This document shows, piece by piece, positions 1-6,109 of a DNA stretch of 6,876 bases (its first letter is position 1; the number at the start of each line of letters is the position of its first letter). Below the pieces are notes generated by a model that was not told the origin of the DNA, did not search any database, and was given only the letters and a program-made list of their open reading frames with translations. Location: assembly GCA_022758935.1 (NCBI GenBank), contig JAEMQG010000165.1, forward strand, positions 1 to 6,876, given 5' to 3'. A program made the position numbers and the translations under genes. This stretch comes from Candidatus Nitrosopumilus sp. (GTDB lineage Archaea; Thermoproteota; Nitrososphaeria; Nitrososphaerales; Nitrosopumilaceae).

Positions 1-1
1 A

Positions 2-91
2 AAAGGATTTGGGGATATAGACTATACCGGGATTTTGGCATACATCAAAAAATTAAACAAATCTTATAGGGTAAATAAGAATCGTGACTAA
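2..91 (+). CDS. C-terminal end of an upstream dehydrogenase-like gene (partial)
   Basis: An open frame enters from the left edge and stops at TAA 89-91, giving the last 29 residues of a protein. The tail contains GFGDIDYTGILAYIKKLNK. A GxGDxD(F/Y) turn followed by a final helix is what I associate with the C-terminus of the 3-hydroxyisobutyrate dehydrogenase / 6-phosphogluconate dehydrogenase-like NAD(P) oxidoreductases. No cofactor or catalytic residues lie in this part, so the family is an inference from a short tail. The other two forward frames stop sooner or look less protein-like. The gene is followed by a 43-base gap containing the promoter of the SDR gene, so the two are probably transcribed separately. 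Confidence 0.55.
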   Translation, partial: KGFGDIDYTGILAYIKKLNKSYRVNKNRD

Positions 92-105
92 GATTTACCA
101 AAAAT

Positions 106-113
106 TCTATAAG
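106..113 (+). promoter_or_regulatory. TATA-box-like element for the SDR gene
   Basis: The sequence TCTATAAG is centred about 25 bases before the ATG at 135. An archaeal TATA box sits about 26 bases before the transcription start, so the mRNA would begin at or next to the ATG and be leaderless. No Shine-Dalgarno sequence is seen before the ATG. Confidence 0.5.
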
Positions 114-134
114 TTACACCAATAAAATTACAAT

Positions 135-896
135 ATGCGATTAAAAGACAAAGTTGCGATAGTCACTGGCGCCTCAAGCGATATTGGCAAAACTGTTGTA
201 AAGAGATTTGTAGAAGAAGGAGCCAAAGTAATTCTCATTGCAAGAAAACTAGAGGGATTAGAAAAAGCCAGAAAAGAGATAGGAAATGAAAATTCTACGG
301 TATCAATGTCATGTGATTTAACTAATGAATCTCAAGTAATGCAAACGATTAATCAAATTATGAATACATATGGGAAAATAGATATTTTAGTAAATAATGC
401 AGGTGCGATCAATGATCCGGTTCACTTTCATGAAATGTCTGATTCTGAAATTAAAAAATTAATTGATATCAATTTGTTTGGAGTTTTTCACATGACAAAA
501 GCCGTACTAAACAAAATGTCAGATGCTAAAAAAGGAGTTATCATAAATATTGGTTCAATCTCAAGTGAAAGAGCTATACCAAGAGTTCATTTGGCAGTAT
601 ACTCTGCAACAAAAGCAGCAATAACAATGTTCACAAAATCAATTGCAGTAGAATATGCAAGAAGAAATATCAGATGTAATGGTGTAAATCCAGGAATTAT
701 TAATTCAGGTATGATAAAGCCATATCTTGATGATCCTCAAGCAAGAAAAGTTCTAGAAGAAAGATTACCGCTAGCAAGAATTGGTGAACCAATAGATGTT
801 GCAAATGCAGTGTTATTCTTAGCATCAGATGAGGCAAATTGGATTACAGGGGCCATACTCAATGTAGATGGTGGAAAAACAGCTTCAGAAGGATAA
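135..896 (+). CDS. SDR-family NAD(P)-dependent oxidoreductase (FabG-like)
   Basis: A classical short-chain dehydrogenase/reductase of 253 residues, the usual length, with a Rossmann fold throughout. The cofactor loop is TGASSDIG at residues 11-18. Arg37 after the second strand suggests a preference for NADP(H). D61 is the adenine-contact Asp of CDL, and NNAG is at 87-90. The catalytic tetrad reads Asn113, Ser143, Tyr156 and Lys160 (YSATK). The PG motif is at 186-187, and the C-terminal signature [11 protein letters not shown] is at 237-247. It should reduce a carbonyl or oxidise an alcohol in the cytoplasm; the substrate cannot be told from sequence. The oddity is Asp16, where TGxxxGxG normally has its middle glycine. 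The ATG at 135 gives the normal [12 protein letters not shown] start and lies the right distance from a TATA box. Neighbours suggest no pathway. Confidence 0.95.
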   Translation: MRLKDKVAIVTGASSDIGKTVVKRFVEEGAKVILIARKLEGLEKARKEIGNENSTVSMSCDLTNESQVMQTINQIMNTYGKIDILVNNAGAINDPVHFHEMSDSEIKKLIDINLFGVFHMTKAVLNKMSDAKKGVIINIGSISSERAIPRVHLAVYSATKAAITMFTKSIAVEYARRNIRCNGVNPGIINSGMIKPYLDDPQARKVLEERLPLARIGEPIDVANAVLFLASDEANWITGAILNVDGGKTASEG

Positions 897-904
897 TTCT
901 TTTT
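897..904 (+). terminator. U-rich tract after the SDR stop codon
   Basis: The bases TTCTTTTT follow the TAA of the SDR gene directly. Archaeal transcription often terminates at U-rich tracts without a hairpin, so this is a plausible terminator. It is short and is called only by position and composition. Confidence 0.35.
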
Positions 905-938
905 GAAGTAATACATTAGCAAGTAATTGAGATATTCT

Positions 939-1000
939 AAGAGATTCAGAAATTGAACATTTGTTTAAGGGTAGAATAAACAAAGTAAAATGAATCTCTT
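939..1000. repeat. Nested inverted repeat between convergent genes
   Basis: A perfect 10-base outer arm, AAGAGATTCA (939-948), is matched by TGAATCTCTT (991-1000). Inside it a perfect 8-base arm, TTTGTTTA (960-967), is matched by TAAACAAA (977-984) around a 9-base loop. Unpaired stretches of 11 and 6 bases separate the two stems. The element lies between the SDR stop codon and the stop codon of the minus-strand small membrane gene, only two bases from the latter. It could be the 3' UTR or terminator structure of that gene, a transcription barrier between convergent genes, or a small RNA. The rest of 897-1002 shows no coding potential. Arms of this size can arise by chance in AT-rich DNA; the nesting is what makes it noticeable. 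Confidence 0.5.
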
Positions 1001-1002
1001 TG

Positions 1003-1128
1003 TTAAGATGATGTGATCTCATTTTTTCTTCTCCTATTGTAAGACTTGTAGCTAAAACCAGTAATTCCCATAATTATTACAGTGATTACAGACCAGAATA
1101 AAAAAGAAGCAAAATCAGATTCGACCAT
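1003..1128 (-). CDS. 41-residue single-pass membrane microprotein
   Basis: On the minus strand an ATG at 1128 opens a 41-codon frame ending in TAA at 1005-1003. The protein starts MVESDF and has a hydrophobic helix at about residues 7-26 (ASFLFWSVITVIIMGITGFS). A basic tail with YKSYNRRRKN follows, then a short polar end. One membrane helix with an acidic N-terminus and an RRRK cluster after the helix predicts N-out, C-in topology by the positive-inside rule. I do not recognise a family. Support comes from the clean membrane-protein organisation, a TATA-like box at the leaderless distance, and a good fit into an otherwise empty gap. Length is the main weakness. It is divergent from the CxxC gene at 1244, with about 115 bases between the starts. 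Confidence 0.6.
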   Translation of the reverse strand: MVESDFASFLFWSVITVIIMGITGFSYKSYNRRRKNEITSS

Positions 1129-1152
1129 TAAACAAACATAGATGAATTAACA

Positions 1153-1158
1153 TCTAAA
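1153..1158 (-). promoter_or_regulatory. Weak TATA-like element for the 41-residue gene
   Basis: On the minus strand TTTAGA lies 25-30 bases before the ATG at 1128, the spacing expected for a leaderless archaeal transcript. The match to a TATA box is imperfect. Confidence 0.35.
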
Positions 1159-1214
1159 GTTTTGGTTTAAAAAACAAGGTAATAAAATAAATTTTCAGAG
1201 GTATTTCTGAAACA

Positions 1215-1222
1215 TCTAAATA
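1215..1222 (+). promoter_or_regulatory. TATA-like element for the CxxC protein gene
   Basis: TCTAAATA is centred about 25 bases before the ATG at 1244, again consistent with a leaderless mRNA. Together with the element at 1153-1158, it makes 1129-1243 a divergent promoter region in which I see no gene. Confidence 0.45.
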
Positions 1223-1243
1223 GATTTGATATAGATTACTTTC

Positions 1244-1453
1244 ATGCCTGAAGTAACATGTCCAGATTGTGGAAAGCGCTTATTTCATGAAAATGAAGAT
1301 ACGTTAAAGATACAAGAAACAATACATGGAAAATTTTGTAGAAAAAAGATGGGGGAAACCCATAGCTTCATGCACAGAGATTTAGCACATATGAATACAT
1401 TTGATTCAGAAAGAGAAAACGACGCTACTGGAACTCCAGTTTTAAAAAAATAA
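1244..1453 (+). CDS. Small CxxC protein, possible zinc-binding
   Basis: A 69-residue soluble protein that I cannot assign to a named family. It opens with TCPDCGKRLF, a CxxC knuckle at Cys6 and Cys9 of the kind used for zinc. There is only one further cysteine, Cys32 (GKFCRKK), so a four-cysteine zinc ribbon is not possible. Histidines at 15, 28, 40, 44 and 49 could supply a fourth ligand; His40, His44 and His49 are the obvious group. The C-terminal 20 residues are polar and probably flexible. The start is the ATG at 1244, with a TATA-like element at the right distance and no earlier in-frame ATG that improves the protein. A regulatory or nucleic-acid-binding role is possible, but nothing in the sequence shows it. 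It is 63 bases upstream of the GGR-family gene. Confidence 0.75.
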   Translation: MPEVTCPDCGKRLFHENEDTLKIQETIHGKFCRKKMGETHSFMHRDLAHMNTFDSERENDATGTPVLKK

Positions 1454-1485
1454 TCTACAAACTAGACATAAAGTCATACCTCAAA

Positions 1486-1493
1486 ATTATATT
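1486..1493 (+). promoter_or_regulatory. TATA-box-like element for the GGR-family gene
   Basis: ATTATATT is centred about 27 bases before the TTG at 1517. This is a strong TATA-like match at the leaderless distance. It supports TTG as the true start and suggests transcription independent of the CxxC gene. Confidence 0.5.
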
Positions 1494-1516
1494 CTAGGAT
1501 CAACCAAGTAAAAAAG

Positions 1517-2734
1517 TTGACAATAGAGTATCAATATGATTTAGTAGTAGTAGGAGGTGGGCCTGCAGGTTCTTCAGTAGCATATGAAGCATCAAAAAAT
1601 GGAATTAAAGTTGCACTTTTAGAGAGAGAAGAAACAATTGCACAATCAGTTAGAACCAGCGGTGTAACATGGATACAAAATATAAAAGAATTTGGTATTC
1701 CAGATGACTGTTATAATCCAATTAAAAATTACTCATTTTGTTCACCAAATAATGAAGTTACAATTAGCGATACAATTCCACAAGCTGCAGTTTTAGATGT
1801 GAGAAAAACATATCGATGGTTAGCAGAGCAGGCAAAAAATGAGGGGGCAGATATTTTTCTCAAAACCAACATCAATGGTGTGATAAAAAATAAAGAAGGA
1901 GATATTGTAGGAGTAAGTGGAACAAGCAACGAAGGAAATGTAATATTTCATTCCAAAGTTATTGTTGATGCAAGTGGATTTTCTTCAACAGTTTCTAAAG
2001 CTATGGGATTTGTAACACAGTGGAAAAGATTTGGAGCAGGTGCAGAATATGAAGTAGAAGCTGAAAATGTAGATCAAGAAACATGGTGGCTCATGGTGGG
2101 TCAGAAATATTCTCCAGCAGGGTATGCATGGATTTTTCCTGTAGGAAAAAATATCGTAAGAATAGGAGTTGGAGTTGGAAAACCAGAATCACAAGTAGAC
2201 CCTACTGAAAGGTTAAAAGAGTTGATGGATTCCAAAATTGGTCCAATCAGTAAATTGGGAAAAATTACACCAATTGAATTTCATTATGGATTAATTCCAA
2301 ACGATGGATTATCAAGAAAAACAGTATACAATAATTTGATTCTTGTAGGGGATTCAGCAGGTCAGGCTAATCCATTGGTGTTAGAGGGAATAAGATATGC
2401 AATAAAATTTGGAAGGGTTGCAGGAAAAATAGCATCAGATGCGATAAAATCAGGAAAAACAGATGAAATTGCACTATACCCATATGAGGAAAATTGGAGA
2501 AAGGACATTCAGGCAAAAATCAAATCGGCGGGAAAAGTCCAAGATAGATGGATTGGATTATCAGATGAGGAATGGGATAATGAATTAGACATAATCAAGG
2601 AATTAAAACCTGAAGAATTTCTAGATTTTATTAAAGCAGATTTTGGATTAGCAAGTATGATAAAATTGGCAACGCGTCATCCAAAATTAGCAGTTAGACA
2701 ATTATTCAATTTAGTGAAAAGTAAAAACAAATGA
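1517..2734 (+). CDS. Geranylgeranyl-reductase-family FAD-dependent oxidoreductase
   Basis: A 405-residue flavoprotein of the GGR/FixC group, a normal family length. The dinucleotide fold is GGGPAG at residues 13-18, with Glu36 closing the second strand to bind the ribose. DASG is at 151-154, the family signature GYAWIFPVG at 202-210, and the second FAD motif LVGDSAGQANP at 276-286, followed by LEGIRYAI. In archaea this family saturates the isoprenoid chains of membrane lipids (digeranylgeranylglycerophospholipid reductase), acting at the membrane. Thaumarchaeal genomes usually carry several paralogs, so the substrate here is uncertain. The segment after the FAD fold reads SVRTSGVTW, with Thr-Ser where many GGRs have Cys-Gly; the only cysteines are 65 and 75. 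The start is TTG at 1517: the frame is open back to a TAA at 1469-1471 but contains no ATG or GTG. Confidence 0.88.
   Translation: MTIEYQYDLVVVGGGPAGSSVAYEASKNGIKVALLEREETIAQSVRTSGVTWIQNIKEFGIPDDCYNPIKNYSFCSPNNEVTISDTIPQAAVLDVRKTYRWLAEQAKNEGADIFLKTNINGVIKNKEGDIVGVSGTSNEGNVIFHSKVIVDASGFSSTVSKAMGFVTQWKRFGAGAEYEVEAENVDQETWWLMVGQKYSPAGYAWIFPVGKNIVRIGVGVGKPESQVDPTERLKELMDSKIGPISKLGKITPIEFHYGLIPNDGLSRKTVYNNLILVGDSAGQANPLVLEGIRYAIKFGRVAGKIASDAIKSGKTDEIALYPYEENWRKDIQAKIKSAGKVQDRWIGLSDEEWDNELDIIKELKPEEFLDFIKADFGLASMIKLATRHPKLAVRQLFNLVKSKNK
2716..2731 (-). terminator. U-rich tract beyond the stop of the large secreted gene
   Basis: Read on the minus strand, the bases just past the stop codon are TTTGTTTTTACTTTTC, which could serve as an archaeal U-tract terminator. 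They lie inside the last codons of the GGR gene, since the two genes have no spacer. This is called from composition only. Confidence 0.35.
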
Positions 2735-5707
2735 CTACCTAACAGTAAAAAAATCAGTAACAACTACATCATGGTATTGTAGTTGAGCCACATAAACACC
2801 AGAATCAAATGGACGTGATAAAACTTCATTAAACAATCCTGATGAATTATCTTTTAGTGCTATTGATTCTACGAGATTACCTCTTTGATCAAACACGTCA
2901 ACAAACAAGTCTTCTCTAAATGCTATTGTTTTTTGTACTGCTCCAGAAACAATAAGACTGTCATTTTCATATTGAACTTCGATAACAGCAGATCTTGATC
3001 GGATTGGAAGATATTTTTCAATTAATTGTTTCAAGTCATTTAATTTATCATCAACTTTTTTTGCATCTTTATTGGTCAAACCCAATTTAATATCATTAAT
3101 TGTAGAAGAGAATTTAGAATCAACATTATTTGTCTTGTCACCAAATTTTTCAATGAATATTTTTAATTCTTCAAAATCACGTGCAAGTTCCACCATATTC
3201 AAATCTGAGGAAGTATAGTTATTTTCAAAACGCTCTTTGACATATACAATCTGTGTTGCCTTGGAATCTTGGTATTGTAACATAACCACATAAAGACCAG
3301 GACTTGCTGGTGCTATCCACTGAGTGTAAAAATCACCATGTTTTGTATCAGTAAATTCCAGACTACTGTGAATACTTCCATCCATATTAAAAACAGTGAC
3401 GTATAATGGTGCCCTCCTATCAAAAATAGCTTTTTCAACAGCGCCCTGAATGATCCAAATATCGTTTTCAGGATCATAAGAAATATCATAGATTATTCGA
3501 GGATTACTCAAGACTAGATGATCACTTAAAAATTGACCAATTTCCAAGATTTTTGATTCAGTATCAACAAAATTTCCATAATCAATAAGGTCGTATGTAT
3601 CTGAAATCATATTATCGTATTCTTTAGCATATGGAGAAAATTCACTATTATAGAAAGTAGTTACCATCTTAGAGTAAGCATCTAATCTTTCACGGTAATC
3701 AATACGTTTTATCTCATCAGCACTATAACCAATTTTTGAACCATATGGATCATCAGTGTATGCATTTGAAACTTGATTCCATTCACTAAACAAATTTCGA
3801 ACTAATTTATCTGCTTCATCAAGATCATTTTTTATAACAAGATCTCTAACTTGATCAATTTTTTCATTAAATGAATTTGTAAAATTAATGTATCCGGGTA
3901 AGAATTTGTGTGTACGTAAACCCAACTCCACTAAATTTTCTACAGATTTTGCTCTCTGTAAGATATCACTTGCACGTATTTTAAAAGCATCTTTATCATA
4001 TGAATTCAAATCAGATTTTATTTTAGGGGCTTGTTCACTTACCCAGGTTAGTAAAACTTCAATTCTATCAATTCTCATAACAGATGGATTCCCAGATTCC
4101 ATTTGTTCAGCAGTATTCAGAATTTTTAGGGCACTATCAATGAGAACCAGATTATTGTAATCAGCTTGGAGTTCTGCTTTTTGTTTCATTGTTTGATATT
4201 CGAATTTCAAAATAGTCAGTGGGTTTCTTTTTTCTCTTAATCCAGTCATAGTATGATCAAATGCTGAGACAATATCAAGAATTTCGTCAGCAGAATCAGC
4301 ATTCTTAACTTTTTCTAAAAGGGATTTCCAATCAGATACAAGAGTAGAATTAACTCCACTTGTGTTAGATATTTCTACAGCCTTACTGATTCTTGAGGAG
4401 ATGTCAATGATTTGCTTCATTTGCTCAATCTGGATTTCAGATTCAATAATGTCATCAACTGACGATGCAAACTCTAGTTTAGATTTGAGTTCTTTCCAAT
4501 CAGGCATAAGGAGATTTGCAAGATCAGAGTTTTCATCAGAATTTGAAGATATAAAACGGTCTACATCCTCTAATTCTTTCAACAGTATTGCCGCATGATG
4601 AAGGTTATTAACCCTCACGCTAGAAGCAAGTAGTTCTTCAATTGATTCCTTATTTTCAAGAGAGCTTTTTGTACCATTCCAGTCATTTTGAACTAATCTG
4701 TACAGGTCACTTTGTTTTCTTGAAACAACATCGAGATATCTAGATTTAGATAGTAGATCAATCAGATCAGAAATTTCTTTTACGTGAACAGGTGCAGTGC
4801 CTCTAGCAAAGATAAAACCAATCTCTTCTTTTACAGACTTACTCATTACGGTGTCAGACTTTTTCATCAAGTTTAGCAAAGTCTCTTCAAGTTCATCGAA
4901 AGTGAGAGTTCTTGTTGTAGATATTTTTTTTGGATTTGTATTTCTGATATCAACAAACACGTCAGAAAGTAGATCAATAGATTTACTTTTATCGCCAATT
5001 TCATAATAGAAAACAGATGAAAAGATCGATCTATCGATAGATTTTGCAATATCAAATGAGATTTCCCCATCAGTTAACATTTGTGAAACAGAATCCAACG
5101 ATGAGGACACTGCAGGTCTAAGAACAGGAGTTATTTCAGAAAGAAATTCATCAGAATAAAATTCAGTCCATAGATCAACATATGCTTTTTCTATTTTAGA
5201 TAAATCATTTGATAAGATTATATCATCTATTCCACTGACGAAAGTGGAATCAACATCAAATTTTTCGTCAATTACAGACATGCTTTTAGAAAGTAAATTT
5301 TTTGCAGATTTAATTAACGTGTCAGGATCTGGCTCAGAAAAAGATTTACTATTTACCTGAAAATTAGTAGTTGTAGAATAATCACCATAAAATAATTTAA
5401 CCTCATATTCGCCAATCAAACCACATATCCTACCTTTTAATGGAATTGCATCTGTTATGAAAGCACCAGTAGGTAATGGGACAAGCTGTTGAATTTGACA
5501 TAAATCTCCTTCAGGGTTAATGATTTGCATTATCAGATAAGAGTCATCAATAAAAGTTGCTACTTGTCCATAAATGAAAAAAGGTTCGCCCCTATCAAAA
5601 TCACCAAAATTATCAATTATGCTTATTCGTTTAGGGCTTTGAGCATTAGCGTATACAGGCATGATTAATAATAAAATTAAACTTAGGACTATGCTTTCTC
5701 GTTTCAT
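2735..5707 (-). CDS. Large secreted protein with three beta-sandwich domains and helical repeats
   Basis: A 990-residue exported protein of unknown function. Residues 1-22 form a signal peptide (basic MKRES, hydrophobic core at about 6-18, cleavage after ANA). Residues 24-118 are an Ig-like beta domain carrying the protein's only cysteines, Cys70 and Cys95, a likely disulfide. Residues 125-735 are mostly helical and contain a tandem repeat whose units begin at DW 342, 403 and 459. Two more beta domains at about 738-823 and 906-989 resemble each other (GAVEKAI / GAVQKTI, LQYQD / LQYHD), and more loosely the first. A charged helix at about 835-900 separates them. Several N-x-S/T sites fit an archaeal cell-surface glycoprotein. 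There is no C-terminal membrane helix or PEFG-type sorting tail, so it is either released or bound by contacts. No catalytic motif is seen. The ATG at 5707 gives a complete signal peptide. It likely has a structural or binding role at the cell envelope. Confidence 0.9.
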   Translation of the reverse strand: MKRESIVLSLILLLIMPVYANAQSPKRISIIDNFGDFDRGEPFFIYGQVATFIDDSYLIMQIINPEGDLCQIQQLVPLPTGAFITDAIPLKGRICGLIGEYEVKLFYGDYSTTTNFQVNSKSFSEPDPDTLIKSAKNLLSKSMSVIDEKFDVDSTFVSGIDDIILSNDLSKIEKAYVDLWTEFYSDEFLSEITPVLRPAVSSSLDSVSQMLTDGEISFDIAKSIDRSIFSSVFYYEIGDKSKSIDLLSDVFVDIRNTNPKKISTTRTLTFDELEETLLNLMKKSDTVMSKSVKEEIGFIFARGTAPVHVKEISDLIDLLSKSRYLDVVSRKQSDLYRLVQNDWNGTKSSLENKESIEELLASSVRVNNLHHAAILLKELEDVDRFISSNSDENSDLANLLMPDWKELKSKLEFASSVDDIIESEIQIEQMKQIIDISSRISKAVEISNTSGVNSTLVSDWKSLLEKVKNADSADEILDIVSAFDHTMTGLREKRNPLTILKFEYQTMKQKAELQADYNNLVLIDSALKILNTAEQMESGNPSVMRIDRIEVLLTWVSEQAPKIKSDLNSYDKDAFKIRASDILQRAKSVENLVELGLRTHKFLPGYINFTNSFNEKIDQVRDLVIKNDLDEADKLVRNLFSEWNQVSNAYTDDPYGSKIGYSADEIKRIDYRERLDAYSKMVTTFYNSEFSPYAKEYDNMISDTYDLIDYGNFVDTESKILEIGQFLSDHLVLSNPRIIYDISYDPENDIWIIQGAVEKAIFDRRAPLYVTVFNMDGSIHSSLEFTDTKHGDFYTQWIAPASPGLYVVMLQYQDSKATQIVYVKERFENNYTSSDLNMVELARDFEELKIFIEKFGDKTNNVDSKFSSTINDIKLGLTNKDAKKVDDKLNDLKQLIEKYLPIRSRSAVIEVQYENDSLIVSGAVQKTIAFREDLFVDVFDQRGNLVESIALKDNSSGLFNEVLSRPFDSGVYVAQLQYHDVVVTDFFTVR

Positions 5708-5730
5708 AGAAATTAGATCCTAATCTCACA

Positions 5731-5740
5731 TTACTTAAAA
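5731..5740 (-). promoter_or_regulatory. TATA-like element for the large secreted gene
   Basis: On the minus strand TTTTAAGTAA lies about 24-33 bases before the ATG at 5707, so the transcript would start within a few bases of the ATG. This suggests the gene has its own promoter in the 77-base gap after the zinc-ribbon gene. Confidence 0.45.
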
Positions 5741-5784
5741 CTTGGGAATAAATTATACATAAGATTTGTCTCATTTGCCAAGTA

Positions 5785-5997
5785 TCAGGCCAGTGTTGCC
5801 AGAAAAGAGTCATCAGATTTGTTTATCAACATAGTCCTATTTGTGAGAATTTCATAAGATATACAAAGGCTATGAACCTGTTCAAGGGTTACAGTACCAC
5901 ACGATGCACAAATCATTTTAATTATTTTATTACATTGAGGGCATTTAGAATAATCAATCAATGTGCCTCCACAATTTCGACACGATTCGTCTGGCAA
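5785..5997 (-). CDS. Small zinc-ribbon protein with three CxxC pairs
   Basis: A 70-residue protein beginning PDESCRNCGGTLIDYSKCPQC. Cys6/Cys9 and Cys19/Cys22 form a typical treble-clef or zinc-ribbon site; a third pair, Cys30/Cys33 (CASCG), follows directly and could bind a second metal only with help, for example from His42 or Cys45. The C-terminal 25 residues are plain. The start is TTG at 5997: there is no in-frame ATG before the upstream TAA, and the first internal Met (28) would lose the ribbon. Such short ribbon proteins in archaea often bind nucleic acid or partner proteins, but no specific role can be read here. It is 77 bases upstream of the secreted protein on the same strand and divergent from the methyltransferase. 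Confidence 0.75.
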   Translation of the reverse strand: MPDESCRNCGGTLIDYSKCPQCNKIIKMICASCGTVTLEQVHSLCISYEILTNRTMLINKSDDSFLATLA

Positions 5998-6028
5998 TTT
6001 CTTTTCAAAATATTATTGAAAAATTTGA

Positions 6029-6035
6029 ATATAAA
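6029..6035 (-). promoter_or_regulatory. TATA-like element for the zinc-ribbon gene
   Basis: On the minus strand TTTATAT lies 32-38 bases before the TTG at 5997. Transcription would then start about 5-10 bases before the TTG, giving a very short leader. The AT-rich stretch also reads as ATATAAATA on the plus strand, so its direction is not certain. Confidence 0.4.
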
Positions 6036-6078
6036 TAAAACGTAGAACTCGTTCATAGTAAAGCTCAGTGAGATGAAG

Positions 6079-6086
6079 ATTATAAG
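6079..6086 (+). promoter_or_regulatory. TATA-box-like element for the methyltransferase gene
   Basis: ATTATAAG is centred about 27 bases before the ATG at 6110, consistent with a leaderless mRNA. No Shine-Dalgarno sequence is visible before this ATG. Confidence 0.5.
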
Positions 6087-6109
6087 GGAAAACAAGAGTA
6101 TTAGAAATA

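Noticed and set aside
737..922. Minus-strand open frame opposite the end of the SDR gene
   Set aside because: It is antisense to conserved SDR motifs and has an unconvincing protein sequence.
1729..1929. Minus-strand open frame opposite the GGR-family gene
   Set aside because: It is antisense to a well-supported flavoprotein gene and looks like a mirrored reading of it.
3888..4160. Plus-strand open frames inside the secreted-protein gene (3888-4160, 4362-4598, 4797-5006) and a minus-strand out-of-frame one at 4873-5070
   Set aside because: They are shadows of the strong minus-strand gene, with no domain, promoter or plausible protein character.
5029..5042. A perfect 14-base palindrome (ATCTATCGATAGAT), overlapping a 10-base one at 5023-5032
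   Set aside because: It lies inside the coding sequence of the secreted protein over Ser-Ile-Asp-Arg codons. A palindrome of this size is expected about once by chance in AT-rich DNA of this length.
6040..6080. A C-box-like GAGATGA near 6070 that might suggest a C/D box sRNA between the divergent genes
   Set aside because: No matching D box (CTGA) at a sensible distance on the same strand and no C'/D' pair. The AT-rich flanks are explained by promoters.
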